Virus record (IMG/VR): IMGVR_UViG_3300046096_000285
Span: 1-64,000 of that record
From: a virus
Direction: 5' to 3' (one strand)
DNA: 64,000 nucleotides
A program made the translations under genes and the position numbers. This document shows positions 7,714-17,935 of this stretch, piece after piece; position 1 is the stretch's first letter; each line of letters opens with the position of its first letter. The notes under the pieces are model-generated. The model saw nothing but the letters and a program-made list of their open reading frames with translations, was not told the origin of the DNA and searched no databases.

Positions 7714-9732
7714 TTAGCCAATGATTACAACTTGGTAGCTGTTTGCAGCTACTGTTGTTGCTGCGACCCAGGAGAGGGTTACAGTGCTAGTGTTGGTACG
7801 CTCGATGTCAACCTCGACCTCTTCAAATCCAGCTAGGTCATAAACTTGAACTAGAACGGTACGAATACCTAGGTTGTGAGATACGGTCCAAGTGACAACA
7901 TCGCTTGAAGGAACTAGCTCGGCGTTTGTCTCGGTGAACTTAGTAGTTGCACCAAGGTTTGCGCGAGCGCCAGCAGCAGTTGAAGCACCGGTACCACCAT
8001 CTGCTACAGCAATGTCAGTGCCATTCCAAACACCAGTAGTGACTGTTCCAAGGGTGGTAATCGAAGTCTGACCAACATAGTTTTCGCTAATGTCAACACT
8101 GTCAGCATTTACGTGAATTCGGTCAGTGGTGCCGATTACGTCAAGCTGATTTCCAGTTTTGGTAATGCCAGCGCCTGCAACAATCTGGGCTGCACCAGAG
8201 AACTGAACCCAGTCCTGGTCAGCAAAGCTGGTTAGGTAAGTATTGCCCTGAGTCCAAGCTGACTGCCCGTAGGTAGTTCCTTCTTGGACGAATACAGTTG
8301 CACCCTTTAGTTCGGTGTATACGTCTGAATCTGTAGGACGTGTAAGGGTATATGCGGTTCCGTTGTCCGCGTAAACATAGATACCGTTTTCGGTGTCTGT
8401 TGTCTGAGCGGTCAGCAAGATGCGGTAGCCAACATGCGTAGAGTCTAGAGATGCGTGACTATCGATTACTAAAGTGTCAGTATCGCCAGTCAAAGCAACG
8501 TTAGAAGTTGCAAGCAAGTGTACTGCTGGCTTCCAAGTTAGACCTGCAACAGCATTATCAACGTATGCCTTGTTAGCTGCATCACTTGGGTCAGTCGGAG
8601 TTCCGAGGTTAGTGACCTTGTATCCGTCAGCGTCGAGGTCAGCACCAAGTGAGCTGGTAGCTCCAAGGACCTTGTTGGTTAGAGTCTGAACCTCGGTGGT
8701 ACCAACGATCTCGCCCACACCGTGAGTAGAGGTGTCCGAGGCGTGGTCCGAAAGAATGCCGTCAGCATAGCCCTTAGTTGCAGCGTCTGAGTCAACCGCT
8801 GGAAGGCCTAGGTCTGTAATGGTGTTGCCATTAGCATCTACATCAGCACTAAGAACTGTGCCAGTGCCTAGAGTCTTGTTGGTTAGAGTCTGAGCGTCAG
8901 TGTCTCCAACAACGTTTCCAGTAACGCCATGAGCAGAGGTGTCACTAATGTGAGTTGACAGGTCTCCTGCAACAGTAGATACGTCGCTAGCTACAGAGGC
9001 AATTCGGTCAGTAATGGTATTACCAGTCGAACCGTTTACAGTGTTGTCACCAATATAGGAGTCAAGTCTGCCCTGAGTGATAATCTCGTTGCTGGTGGTG
9101 ACCGAGCCCTTGTACACATTTCCATCAGCATTTAAAACAATGTCGCCATTGGCTGAAGTAATGTTTACGTCTTGATTGGCAGAGATATTGATGTCATTGC
9201 CGGCTGTAGACGTAATGTTAAGGGCAGAGTCCTCGAAAATGTTACCGGCAGTCTGAACTACAATCTCATTCGCTGTGATCTGTCCAGCTGCAAAGTTTCC
9301 GCTACTGTCGCGCTTTACAACCGTGTCTGGAGTGTTAGTAGAGGTAGCAGAGCCACCAACAGCAGCAATTGCACGCTCATTGGTAAAGTACATAGTGCCC
9401 GAGCTAGTCGTGGCATTAGGGTCTTCGGCTAGATCTGCAGTAGTTGAGTCAGCAACGCCGTTCTCAGCAACGAAGCTGTAGGTTCCAGTGTTGGTGTCAA
9501 ATGAAACAGTGATGTTTGTTTGAGTGCCGGTGGTTAGCGCAGTCTGTAGCTCGGCTGCAGTGGTATACGTGATCCACGCGGAACCATCGTACTGGCGTAG
9601 GTGGCCCAGTGCGGTGTCAAAGTAGATCTGACCAGTTCTTGGACTAGCCGGAGCATTGGCTAGGTTCTGGATGCGTGCATTTAGAAGCTCATTCTTATTA
9701 AGATTGAGCGACGTTAAGTAATTACGTGCCAT
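7714..9732 (-). CDS. Long tail fibre / minor structural protein
   Basis: 672 aa. The N-terminus has TGQIYFDTALGHLRQYDGSAW, a common tail-fibre attachment repeat. The middle has three AQTLTNKTLG-type repeats (about residues 285, 355) followed by DVDANGNTITDLG-type segments, typical of long trimeric fibres. The C-terminus has VTWTVSHNLGIRTVLVQVYD, also a common fibre-tip motif. AAGGA lies just before the ATG. No enzymatic motif recognised. Confidence 0.7.
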   Translation of the reverse strand: MARNYLTSLNLNKNELLNARIQNLANAPASPRTGQIYFDTALGHLRQYDGSAWITYTTAAELQTALTTGTQTNITVSFDTNTGTYSFVAENGVADSTTADLAEDPNATTSSGTMYFTNERAIAAVGGSATSTNTPDTVVKRDSSGNFAAGQITANEIVVQTAGNIFEDSALNITSTAGNDINISANQDVNITSANGDIVLNADGNVYKGSVTTSNEIITQGRLDSYIGDNTVNGSTGNTITDRIASVASDVSTVAGDLSTHISDTSAHGVTGNVVGDTDAQTLTNKTLGTGTVLSADVDANGNTITDLGLPAVDSDAATKGYADGILSDHASDTSTHGVGEIVGTTEVQTLTNKVLGATSSLGADLDADGYKVTNLGTPTDPSDAANKAYVDNAVAGLTWKPAVHLLATSNVALTGDTDTLVIDSHASLDSTHVGYRILLTAQTTDTENGIYVYADNGTAYTLTRPTDSDVYTELKGATVFVQEGTTYGQSAWTQGNTYLTSFADQDWVQFSGAAQIVAGAGITKTGNQLDVIGTTDRIHVNADSVDISENYVGQTSITTLGTVTTGVWNGTDIAVADGGTGASTAAGARANLGATTKFTETNAELVPSSDVVTWTVSHNLGIRTVLVQVYDLAGFEEVEVDIERTNTSTVTLSWVAATTVAANSYQVVIIG

Positions 9733-9742
9733 TTAGGGTTCC

Positions 9743-10051
9743 TTATGAGAGATGAGCTTTTCCAGAAATTGGAGCTGAAAAAGTTATTGTTAGGGATTTA
9801 TTGTTGATGTGGTTTACATCCCCTTCGCACTGCGTTTCGCCACTGTCATAAACAGTAACTGCAGGGAAGAAGTCTAGGTTGTGTACAACTGTCCAGGTCT
9901 GAAGTGCAGATATTTGGCGGTGAACGTAGGCAACCAGAGTAGGAATACTTTCGGCACCAAGACCCGCGGGGCCTTGAGGGCCAGGAGCTGAGACTGTTAC
10001 AGTCTGCGCATACTTTCCAGTTACAACTTTGTTAGGTGCATCACTAGCCAT
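9743..10051 (-). CDS. Short tail fibre protein
   Basis: 102 aa. Contains a short GPQGPAG collagen-like piece (residues about 24-30) and the motif TWTVVHNLDFFPAVTVYDSG, which also occurs in modified form at the C-terminus of 7714-9732. That motif is frequent in fibre tips of diverse phages. Its ATG overlaps the stop region of the upstream gene. Confidence 0.65.
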   Translation of the reverse strand: MASDAPNKVVTGKYAQTVTVSAPGPQGPAGLGAESIPTLVAYVHRQISALQTWTVVHNLDFFPAVTVYDSGETQCEGDVNHINNKSLTITFSAPISGKAHLS

Positions 10052-10410
10052 TATCTAGTCACCTGTGCTTTCACGGCAAAGTTTCCCTGTACCAATCGGT
10101 ATACATACTCACTGGAGCTAATAAGTTCTAGGTCATATACATATTTATCTGCTGGAATGACGGCAGTCTCTTGGCTAGTAGCCTTGATAGTTATGCTGCC
10201 ATCTGTTGCGCCAAGCTCAATATGCCCATTATCAGTGGTGAACTCAGCAACTACAGTCTCGCTAGATACTGAAGTTCGGATCTGGAGACGAGCCGAGTAG
10301 CCACCCAATTTAATTGGTTTGTTAGCCGGATCTTTCCAAAGAATGATTCGCTCTAAAGCTGAACCCTGAGTAGCTACGATATTATATAGACCTGCTATAT
10401 AATGGGTCAT
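10051..10410 (-). CDS. Baseplate or fibre N-terminal-like structural protein
   Basis: 119 aa. WKDPANKPIKLGGYSARLQIRT followed by beta strands and YVYDLELISSSEYVYRLVQG resembles the small N-terminal domain of baseplate upper proteins (BppU-type) and related structural proteins. First gene of the minus-strand tail operon; GAGG lies about 5 nt before the ATG. Confidence 0.55.
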   Translation of the reverse strand: MTHYIAGLYNIVATQGSALERIILWKDPANKPIKLGGYSARLQIRTSVSSETVVAEFTTDNGHIELGATDGSITIKATSQETAVIPADKYVYDLELISSSEYVYRLVQGNFAVKAQVTR

Positions 10411-10479
10411 AAGCGCCTCGTTCTAGGGAAGATGTAGTCCCTTTTATTTTACAACATTTAGAGTTTGGTAAGATTGACT
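10411..10479. promoter_or_regulatory. Divergent promoter region between tail operon and 10480 gene
   Basis: 69 bp separate the two start codons. On the minus strand TAAAAT lies within TTGTAAAATAAAAG upstream of the tail operon. On the plus strand TAAGAT (10469-10474) lies 5 nt before the GTG at 10480. Both operons could fire from this short region. Confidence 0.45.
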
Positions 10480-11421
10480 GTGGTAAACTACCCCCTTTTC
10501 TCTGAGCTCGGCGGAAGTACGCGTCAAATAAGACGCTTGCCGGACCCTGATGACAAGAACTGGTCTGCCTTTAATCCGTCTATTGCGTGGTCTCCTAAGG
10601 GGTACGCAATGGCCATACGCTCCAGTAACTACGTAATCATGCCACCTACGGACGAGATTTACGTTGTAACTACTGGCCCTATCCGCAACCGAGTCTGGTT
10701 CTGTGAACTAGATAGTGACTTCTCTATAAATAAAAGTACTTTGCGTCAAATTGACTTTAACTCTGGAGAGTACAACATAGTTTTTAAGCGTGGGGTGGAG
10801 GATGCAAAACTGTTCTGGCGCGGTGCTTGGTGGTTTACTGGAGTCATTCTTGAGCGTGAAGTCCCTACTGCTCGCATTGGACTCTTTGAGATTGTAGAGA
10901 ACACTGCAATTCTCAGGGAATTTTTAGACTACAGCTGGATGAATCCAAAACGGGTTGAGAAAAACTGGATGGCTTCTTATGAAAAGAATCCGCATTTTGA
11001 CTATGTATATAGTCCGACATCTGTAGTACATCGCGGTGAGCTAAAAGAAGTACGTGAAATGACAGACGCTCTTATTGGTATTAGAGGTACTAGCCACTTG
11101 TGGGGGTTAGGAAATGGCAGCTATCTAGCAATTGTGCATAAGATGTACCCTAAGCCAATCGAGGTATGGGATCCACGGACCTTCTCGTACCGCAAGAGCG
11201 ACATAAAAAACTACACGCACCTATTTGCTAGGTATAGCGCTGAAGGCGTCCTCACGGGGCTTAGCCAGGAGTTTCAGTTTGACTCTAGCGGGATTGAGTT
11301 TGCTGCTGGGGTTGTGGTAGATGGCGGAGATGTCCATATCTCGTACGGTAGTAAAGATGTATCAAGTCATATCGCGACCATTAAACTTAAAGCAGTGATG
11401 AAACTGATCGAGGAGGTGTGA
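10480..11421 (+). CDS. Beta-propeller protein, GH130-like glycosidase/phosphorylase relative
   Basis: 313 aa from GTG at 10480. The pattern of repeated blades with VEDAKLFWRG, KNWMASYEKNPHF, GIRGTSHLWGLGNGSYLAIV and IEFAAGVVVDGGDVHISYG resembles five-bladed beta-propeller glycosidases and phosphorylases of the GH130/GH43-like superfamily, where ED.RLF and KNW.P carry active-site residues. The substrate is unknown; a role in modifying or cleaving host or phage glycans is inference. Start: a -10-like TAAGAT lies 5 nt upstream of GTG 10480, suggesting leaderless translation; TTG at 10465 is an alternative. Its TGA overlaps the next ATG. Confidence 0.5.
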   Translation: MVNYPLFSELGGSTRQIRRLPDPDDKNWSAFNPSIAWSPKGYAMAIRSSNYVIMPPTDEIYVVTTGPIRNRVWFCELDSDFSINKSTLRQIDFNSGEYNIVFKRGVEDAKLFWRGAWWFTGVILEREVPTARIGLFEIVENTAILREFLDYSWMNPKRVEKNWMASYEKNPHFDYVYSPTSVVHRGELKEVREMTDALIGIRGTSHLWGLGNGSYLAIVHKMYPKPIEVWDPRTFSYRKSDIKNYTHLFARYSAEGVLTGLSQEFQFDSSGIEFAAGVVVDGGDVHISYGSKDVSSHIATIKLKAVMKLIEEV

Positions 11422-11639
11422 TGAGTACCGACCTACTTGAAAAAGTCAAAAGAGACGAGACTACTGGTGAAGAGAAGTTTGCTCACTATGCCGAAGCAGC
11501 TTCAGTTACTGAGGGCTACGTCATGGGTACCCCTGTTTTGGCAATATGTGGTAAGGTTTTTGTCCCATCTAGGGATCCAGAGAAGCTTAGAATCTGCCCG
11601 ATTTGCAAAGAAATTGCGGATGCACTATTCTTAAATTGA
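11421..11639 (+). CDS. DUF3039-family zinc-ribbon-like protein
   Basis: 72 aa from ATG 11421, with AGGAGG directly upstream and the start codon overlapping the previous TGA. FAHYAEA, GTPVLAICGKVFVPSRDP and CPICKE match DUF3039, a small actinobacterial family of unknown function with a C-x(n)-CPxC metal-site pattern. GTG at 11418 is an alternative start but would sit on top of the ribosome site. Confidence 0.7.
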   Translation: MSTDLLEKVKRDETTGEEKFAHYAEAASVTEGYVMGTPVLAICGKVFVPSRDPEKLRICPICKEIADALFLN

Positions 11640-11668
11640 GCTTCTAAATTTGCCTTATACTAGAACTC

Positions 11669-11706
11669 CGCCTCCCAGGTTTATCTGAAAAATCTGGGAG
11701 ATTTTT
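11669..11706 (+). terminator. Probable intrinsic terminator before nrdH
   Basis: CTCCCAG and CTGGGAG pair around a 15-nt loop and are followed by ATTTTT. It separates the DUF3039 gene from the nrd operon. Confidence 0.55.
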
Positions 11707-11737
11707 AACCTCTAAATCACCCTGAAAGGGTCTCCCA

Positions 11738-11965
11738 ATGCCGATTACTGTTTATACTCTGCCTTCCTGTGTCCAGTGCGACAGCACCAAGCGAGTATTG
11801 ACTAAGAACGGTATCGAGTTCAATACTGTAGATCTTTCTACTGATGAGACTGCCATGGAAATGATTAAGACCCTGGGCTACCAGGCAGCTCCAGTTGTAA
11901 TTGCTGGCGACGACCACTGGTCAGGCTTCCGCCCTGACAAGCTAAGCGCCCTAACTGCAGCTTAG
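11738..11965 (+). CDS. nrdH: NrdH glutaredoxin-like electron donor
   Basis: 75 aa, normal length. PSCVQC is the redox-active CxxC of NrdH and APVV is the cis-proline loop. NrdH reduces the class Ib ribonucleotide reductase NrdE. It is first in the phage operon nrdH-nrdI-nrdE-nrdF, the usual class Ib order. GAAAGGG precedes the ATG. Confidence 0.9.
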   Translation: MPITVYTLPSCVQCDSTKRVLTKNGIEFNTVDLSTDETAMEMIKTLGYQAAPVVIAGDDHWSGFRPDKLSALTAA

Positions 11966-11980
11966 TTAACGGCGATTGTC

Positions 11981-12406
11981 ATGTATGACATCGTCTATTT
12001 CTCGAGCGTCTCGGAAAATACAAAGCGATTTGTAGAAAAGCTACCCCCTGAGATAAGCTTGGCACGAATCCCGCTCAAGTGGGCTGAGGAAGCTCCACTA
12101 CTCGTCAATCGAGAATATGTTTTAGTACTCCCTACCTATGGTGGCGGAGAGTATGAAAAAGCCGTTCCTAGGCAAGTAGTTAAGTTTTTAAATATACAAA
12201 GTAACAGAGACCTTATCCGTGGCGTTATTGGCACAGGGAACACCAACTTTGGTGAACACTACTGTCTAGCCGCGGATGTCGTTGTAGCGAAAACGGGAGT
12301 TCCGTTGCTACATCGAGTAGAAATTCTTGGAACACCCGACGACGTAATAAAAGTAAGCGAGAGGCTGGAGCAGCTATGGAAAACAAATACAGTTACCACG
12401 AACTAA
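11981..12406 (+). CDS. nrdI: NrdI flavodoxin-like protein
   Basis: 141 aa. [16 protein letters not shown] is the flavin phosphate-binding loop of NrdI, and PTYGGG and [12 protein letters not shown] are conserved NrdI segments. NrdI supplies the oxidant for assembly of the manganese-tyrosyl radical cofactor of NrdF. It overlaps nrdE by 31 bp, so the two are probably translationally coupled. Confidence 0.88.
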   Translation: MYDIVYFSSVSENTKRFVEKLPPEISLARIPLKWAEEAPLLVNREYVLVLPTYGGGEYEKAVPRQVVKFLNIQSNRDLIRGVIGTGNTNFGEHYCLAADVVVAKTGVPLLHRVEILGTPDDVIKVSERLEQLWKTNTVTTN

Positions 12407-14493
12407 ATGCAATGTTGAATCTTTACGATGATGAAGGAAAGATTCAGTTTGGTAAAGATAAAGAGGCAGCACGCGCTTACTTTCTGGACCACGTAAACCA
12501 GAATATGGTATGGTTCCATAACATCGAAGAGAAGTTGACCTACCTAGTAGACAATGACTACTACGAAAAGGAGGTCCTAGACCAGTACTCACCTGAGTTC
12601 ATCAAGTCTGCTTTCCAGGCTGCGTATGCCCACAAGTTCCGCTTTGAGGCATTCCTTGGTGCATACAAGTTCTACACCTCATATGCTCTTAAGACTTTCG
12701 AAGGTGACCGCTACCTAGAGCGGTTTGAGGACCGCGTTGTTATGAATGCCCTTGCTCTTGCACGTGGTGACGAGGAGCAGGTTCTAAACCTGATTGACGA
12801 GATCATCTCTGGTCGTTTCCAGCCAGCAACTCCAACCTTCTTGAACTCAGGTAAGAAGCAGCGCGGTGAGTTCGTCTCGTGCTTCCTTCTTCGTATTGAA
12901 GACAACATGGAATCTATCTCTCGTGGCATCAACTCAGCTCTGCAGCTCTCGAAGCGTGGTGGCGGTGTTGCTCTGAACCTGAGCAACCTACGTGAGTTTG
13001 GTGCTCCAATCAAGAAGATTGAGAACCAGAGCTCGGGCATCATCCCAGTGATGAAGCTTCTTGAAGACTCATTCTCGTACGCGAACCAGCTTGGTGCACG
13101 TCAGGGTGCTGGTGCTGTCTACTTGAATGCTCACCACCCGGACATCCTCCGTTTTCTAGACACCAAGCGTGAGAACGCCGATGAGAAGACTCGTATCAAG
13201 ACTTTGTCTATTGGTGTGGTTATCCCAGATGTGACTCTTGAGTTAGCTAAGACTAACGAAGACATGTACCTTTTCTCTCCTTATGACGTAGAGCGCGTGT
13301 ACGGCGTACCTTTTGGGGACATCTCAGTCACTGAGAAGTACCAGGAGATGGTTGATGATGCTCGCATCAAGAAGACCAAGATCAAGGCTCGTGTTTTGTT
13401 TGAGCGTATTGCTGAACTTCAGTTTGAGTCTGGCTACCCATACATCATGTACGAAGACACCGTAAACGCTGCTAACCCTGTAGAGGGTCGCATCAACATG
13501 TCGAACCTCTGTTCAGAGATTCTTCAGGTAAACACCCCGTCTACCTTTAAGGCAAACCTTGACTATGACGAGATTGGTAGCGACATCAGCTGTAACCTTG
13601 CATCTCTAAACATTGCTAAGGCTATGGAGTCCAAGGACTTTGGTATGACTATAACTACTGCTATCCGTGCTCTAACTGCTGTCTCGGACCTCAGCTACAT
13701 CGACTCGGTGCCTTCTATTGCTGAAGGTAACAAGCGTGCTCACGCAATTGGTCTTGGCCAGATGAACCTCCATGGCTACTTGGGCAAGGAGCGTATTCAC
13801 TATGGTTCAGAAGAAGGCATCGACTTCACCAACATCTACTTCTACACTGTTCTGTTCCACGCGCTAGTTGCCTCTAACGAGCTGGCTATCGAGCGTAAGG
13901 AGACTTTCGTAAACTTCGAGAAGTCTAAGTACGCTGACGGTTCATTCTTTGATAAGTATGTAAACCAGGAGTGGAAGCCAGCAACTGCACGTGTTGCTGA
14001 GTTGTTCGCAAATGCCGGTATTGCAATTCCTAACCAGCAGGACTGGGAAGTTCTTCGTGAGTCAGTAATGGAGCACGGGATCTACAACCAGAACCTTCAG
14101 GCAGTTCCGCCTACCGGTTCGATCTCATACATCAATAATTCGACTTCAAGCATCCACCCAATTGCTTCGAAGATTGAGATCCGTAAGGAAGGCAAGCTAG
14201 GTCGCGTTTACTACCCAGCCCCTTACTTGACCAATGACAACATGGAGTTCTTTGAGGACGCCTATGAGATCGGCCCAGACAAGATCATTGATACCTATGC
14301 TGCTGCAACTCAGCACGTTGACCAGGGTTTGTCGTTGACACTATTCTTCAAGGACACCGCAACCACTCGCGATGTCAACCGTGCGCAGATTTACGCATGG
14401 AAGAAGGGTATCAAGACCATTTACTACATCCGTATCCGTCAGATGGCACTCGATGGTACCGACATCGAGGGCTGCGTCAGCTGCATGCTCTGA
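12376..14493 (+). CDS. nrdE: Class Ib ribonucleotide reductase large subunit
   Basis: 705 aa, full length for NrdE. Seen: VSCFLL (first active-site cysteine), NLCSEI (thiyl-radical cysteine and glutamate), [18 protein letters not shown] (C-terminal barrel loop) and the CVSCML tail whose cysteines shuttle electrons from NrdH. It reduces ribonucleotides to deoxyribonucleotides for phage replication. All key residues are present, so the enzyme should be active. An HNH homing-type gene separates it from nrdF. Confidence 0.93.
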   Translation: MENKYSYHELNAMLNLYDDEGKIQFGKDKEAARAYFLDHVNQNMVWFHNIEEKLTYLVDNDYYEKEVLDQYSPEFIKSAFQAAYAHKFRFEAFLGAYKFYTSYALKTFEGDRYLERFEDRVVMNALALARGDEEQVLNLIDEIISGRFQPATPTFLNSGKKQRGEFVSCFLLRIEDNMESISRGINSALQLSKRGGGVALNLSNLREFGAPIKKIENQSSGIIPVMKLLEDSFSYANQLGARQGAGAVYLNAHHPDILRFLDTKRENADEKTRIKTLSIGVVIPDVTLELAKTNEDMYLFSPYDVERVYGVPFGDISVTEKYQEMVDDARIKKTKIKARVLFERIAELQFESGYPYIMYEDTVNAANPVEGRINMSNLCSEILQVNTPSTFKANLDYDEIGSDISCNLASLNIAKAMESKDFGMTITTAIRALTAVSDLSYIDSVPSIAEGNKRAHAIGLGQMNLHGYLGKERIHYGSEEGIDFTNIYFYTVLFHALVASNELAIERKETFVNFEKSKYADGSFFDKYVNQEWKPATARVAELFANAGIAIPNQQDWEVLRESVMEHGIYNQNLQAVPPTGSISYINNSTSSIHPIASKIEIRKEGKLGRVYYPAPYLTNDNMEFFEDAYEIGPDKIIDTYAAATQHVDQGLSLTLFFKDTATTRDVNRAQIYAWKKGIKTIYYIRIRQMALDGTDIEGCVSCML

Positions 14494-14501
14494 GTGTGTG
14501 G

Positions 14502-14507
14502 TACCAT
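14502..14507 (+). promoter_or_regulatory. -10 box of leaderless promoter for the HNH gene
   Basis: TACCAT, 6 nt, then ATG at 14514. It lies in the 20-bp gap after nrdE and would let the HNH gene be transcribed on its own. Confidence 0.5.
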
Positions 14508-14513
14508 AAATTC

Positions 14514-15990
<1,477 letters not shown>

Positions 15991-16000
15991 GTCAGACGGA

Positions 16001-16030
16001 AAGGCCATCCTTCGGGATGGCTTTTCTTTT
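16001..16030 (+). terminator. Intrinsic terminator of the nrd operon
   Basis: GGCCATCC-TTCG-GGATGGC hairpin followed by TTTTCTTTT, directly after nrdF. Confidence 0.85.
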
Positions 16031-16038
16031 ACCCTGGT

Positions 16039-16044
16039 AAGATG
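16039..16044 (+). promoter_or_regulatory. -10 box of leaderless promoter for the FmdB-like gene
   Basis: TAAGAT followed by 6 nt and the ATG at 16050; no ribosome-binding site is seen. Confidence 0.55.
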
Positions 16045-16049
16045 AGACC

Positions 16050-16235
16050 ATGCCTACTTATGAATTTTATTGCTCTGAGAATAAAGAGCACACCTATAGC
16101 GAGATCCGAAGTATTACTGAAGATCAGAAGAAGTTCACTTGCGCTGAGGAGGGGTGTGACGGTAAGCTATTACGTAAGTTCACTGCTCCACCAATTACCT
16201 TTAAAGGTACTGGATTCCAGGGTGTGAACCGCTAA
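16050..16235 (+). CDS. FmdB-like small zinc-ribbon protein
   Basis: 61 aa. MPTYEFYC at the start, a second C..(E)GC.GKLLRKF pair and the PITFKGTGFQ end are typical of the FmdB/CxxC_CxxC_SSSS family. The first cysteine pair is degenerate (one Cys kept). The function of the family is uncertain (possibly regulatory). Leaderless promoter: TAAGAT, 6 nt, ATG. Confidence 0.75.
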   Translation: MPTYEFYCSENKEHTYSEIRSITEDQKKFTCAEEGCDGKLLRKFTAPPITFKGTGFQGVNR

Positions 16236-16255
16236 CCGATAAAGAAAGAACTATC

Positions 16256-16573
16256 TTGGCCCTCAAAGACCTGAACCTATTTTCTAACTTCCCTGTCTTT
16301 GAAGATTATGGTGCACCTATATGTTCTGAAACTGATCCAGAACTTTTCTTTCCTCGAGAGCCGCTAGAAGGTATACGCTCTGTCAACGAGGTATACGAGA
16401 ATGAAGCAGCAGCTAAGTCGATGTGCTCTCAATGCCCTTACCGTATGCAGTGTCTAGAGGCCGCTATTGTTGACCCGGAGACTCAGGGTATCTGGGGAGG
16501 GACTACTCAGCTAGAGCGCCGCAAGATGCTACGAGCTGCTAAGACTCGCCTCAAGCTATCAATGATAAAATAA
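16256..16573 (+). CDS. WhiB-family iron-sulphur regulator
   Basis: 105 aa from TTG. Four cysteines (C in PICSET, then MCSQCPYRMQC) bind a [4Fe-4S] cluster, and GIWGGT is the WhiB signature turn; a basic tail (RRKMLRAAKTRLK) follows. WhiB proteins bind the host major sigma factor and are found only in actinobacteria and their phages. It may redirect host transcription or block superinfection, as reported for some phage WhiBs. Confidence 0.9.
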   Translation: MALKDLNLFSNFPVFEDYGAPICSETDPELFFPREPLEGIRSVNEVYENEAAAKSMCSQCPYRMQCLEAAIVDPETQGIWGGTTQLERRKMLRAAKTRLKLSMIK

Positions 16574-16580
16574 AACTACG

Positions 16581-16617
16581 CCTGGGAGAGGTGTAAATAA
16601 CCATACCTATCCCGGGA
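16581..16617 (+). promoter_or_regulatory. Hairpin covering the ribosome-binding site of the 16624 gene
   Basis: CCTGGGA pairs with TCCCGGG, and AGGTGT with ATACCT, leaving a small loop. The 3' arm contains CGGGAG, the probable ribosome-binding site 7 nt before the ATG. The hairpin could limit translation of the membrane protein. There is no T-tract, so a terminator is less likely. Confidence 0.4.
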
Positions 16618-16623
16618 GAAAAC

Positions 16624-16929
16624 ATGATTCTAGATATCATCTACCGCATCATCGCGGTATTTGTAGCAACAGCCTTGGCAACAATTGGAACCGGCTCGCT
16701 TGTCGGCGTGAGCATTGCTCAGTCTGCACTTATGGCAGGAGCTGGAGCTGTAGCTGCAGTTGTAGAGCGTCTTGCTCGCGCATTCATCGACGATGGAAAG
16801 CTAACCATTGATGAGATCAATGCTGCATTCAACGTCAAGGACCCTAAGAAGACTGCCGACGGCACTAGCGGAAATGCTGGAACTGCTGTTGATGGCGTTG
16901 ACGACGAAGAACACGAGCCTTACCAGTAA
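16624..16929 (+). CDS. Small membrane protein, holin candidate
   Basis: 101 aa. One or two hydrophobic segments at about residues 3-50 (IIAVFVATALATIGTGSLVG and ALMAGAGAVAAVV), then a short LTIDEINAAFN segment and an acidic tail. Small phage proteins with this layout are often annotated as holins, but it lies far from the lysis genes at 27.8-31.2 kb. The function is therefore open. Confidence 0.5.
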   Translation: MILDIIYRIIAVFVATALATIGTGSLVGVSIAQSALMAGAGAVAAVVERLARAFIDDGKLTIDEINAAFNVKDPKKTADGTSGNAGTAVDGVDDEEHEPYQ

Positions 16930-16947
16930 ATCTCTTTACAAATTGGA

Positions 16948-16983
16948 CCCTCCCCTATACAATAGGCGGAGGGTTTAATTTTA
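16948..16983 (+). terminator. Intrinsic terminator
   Basis: CCCTCC-CCTAT-aca-ATAGG-c-GGAGGG hairpin followed by TTTAATTTT. Confidence 0.75.
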
Positions 16984-16995
16984 GGAGAGACAGTT

Positions 16996-17229
16996 ATGGA
17001 TTTTGATGAGTGGATGGAACTCGGTATTAAGTTTGGCTACTGCGGTCCAGCAGTTTGCTACACGCACGATGGGCTACCAACCTCGGAGTTAGAGGACTCA
17101 GAGTTTGAAGAATCGGATCCTTGTATCCACATTATTCGACTTTATGAAGACCGAGCCACTAAGATGGGTGTAGAAGCAAATCACTCGCCTAGCGTTTGGC
17201 GTGCAACCAATCTCGGTATCGATGTATAA
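16996..17229 (+). CDS. Conserved actinophage protein of unknown function
   Basis: 77 aa, acidic. FGYCGPAVCYTHDGLP...DPCIHIIRLYED is a pattern seen in many actinobacteriophage proteins without known function. Two Cys and two His could bind metal. AGGAGA lies 7 nt upstream of the ATG. Confidence 0.65.
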   Translation: MDFDEWMELGIKFGYCGPAVCYTHDGLPTSELEDSEFEESDPCIHIIRLYEDRATKMGVEANHSPSVWRATNLGIDV

Positions 17230-17243
17230 TAGAGGAACTAGAA

Positions 17244-17372
17244 ATGGCTAAAGGTAAGGGTGGAGCACCAGCTCCAGCAAGCAAGACTAATGACCGCCAG
17301 AATGGCAAGGCATCTAAGAAGCGCCCACTGAAGTTCGACGCTGCAAAGCGTCGTCTAGTAACTGATAACTAA
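17244..17372 (+). CDS. 42-aa basic protein
   Basis: MAKGKGGAPAPASK start, then a Lys/Arg-rich end (KKRPLKFDAAKRRL). GAGGAAC lies upstream. No family recognised; the basic charge suggests nucleic-acid contact. It ends 22 bp before the tmRNA. A 25-aa protein at 44199 has a similar Pro/Lys-rich character. Confidence 0.55.
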   Translation: MAKGKGGAPAPASKTNDRQNGKASKKRPLKFDAAKRRLVTDN

Positions 17373-17394
17373 ATAGAGATTCACGGGGATGACA

Positions 17395-17705
17395 GGTTTC
17401 GACGGTCATTCAACAAACTAGTGAAGCAAGCAGAGACGGCCACGCACTCTTAAGTGTGGCAAAAAACTAAATGCAAACTCACGTTCAGCATTCGCACTAG
17501 CAGCCTAAAAACTGCTAGACGCCCCTGACAAAGCAGTAGTTCTAGCTGGGCAGTCAGGTCTTAAATAAATAGAACAACACCAAGGGTTGCAGTAGGAGAC
17601 CTTAAGATCCCACATCTGTAGTACCGTGGCTGGTAAAGCCTAAGCTTGTAGAAGAATAGTTAGTCCTTGATCGGACGGGGCTCTCGGATGCCCCCATCTC
17701 CACCA
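17395..17705 (+). ncRNA. ssrA: Transfer-messenger RNA (tmRNA)
   Basis: The 5' end GGGGATGACAGGTTTCGAC pairs with CATCTCC before ACCA at the 3' end to make the tRNA-like acceptor stem. The tag reading frame at 17473-17508 encodes ANSRSAFALAA and a stop; LAA is the usual degradation signal. The T-stem/loop (GGGGC-TCTCGGAT-GCCCC) departs from the canonical TTCGA loop. tmRNA rescues stalled ribosomes; a phage copy could sustain translation late in infection. CCA is encoded. Confidence 0.93.
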
Positions 17706-17778
17706 TGGCCTATAACTCAGTCGGTAGAGTGCCTCTCTGTTAAAGAGGATGTCGCAGGATCGAAGCCTGCTGGGCCAG
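17706..17778 (+). tRNA. tRNA-Asn (GTT)
   Basis: Acceptor TGGCCTA/TGGGCCA, anticodon arm CCTCT-CTGTTAA-AGAGG with anticodon GTT, T-arm GCAGG-ATCGAAG-CCTGC. It begins on the base after the tmRNA CCA, so the two RNAs abut and must be separated by processing. CCA is not encoded. Confidence 0.85.
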
Positions 17779-17864
17779 CGAAGGGCATGTACACCTGATG
17801 GTAATACGCTGTGTGGGTGTCGACTCCTTTAGCACCTGAGCATGTGCTATCAAAAACTGCCCAT
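17779..17864 (+). other. Hairpin-rich tRNA spacer
   Basis: 86 bp without an ORF. GGGCA/TGCCC can close a branched fold containing TAGCAC-loop-GTGCTA. No standard tRNA can be drawn. It may be a processing element, a decayed tRNA or a small RNA. Confidence 0.3.
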
Positions 17865-17935
17865 GCGGATGTAGCTTAGTGGTAAAGCCTCAGTCTTCCA
17901 AACTGATGATGCGGGTCCGATTCCCGTCATCCGCT
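17865..17935 (+). tRNA. tRNA-Gly (TCC)
   Basis: Acceptor GCGGATG/CATCCGC perfect; D-arm GCTTAGTGGTAAAGC; anticodon arm TCAGT-CTTCCAA-ACTGA with anticodon TCC; T-loop TCCGATT. CCA is not encoded. Confidence 0.9.

Noticed and set aside
10465-10479. TTG start for the beta-propeller gene
   Set aside because: It overlaps the -10-like TAAGAT; GTG at 10480 is better placed for leaderless translation.
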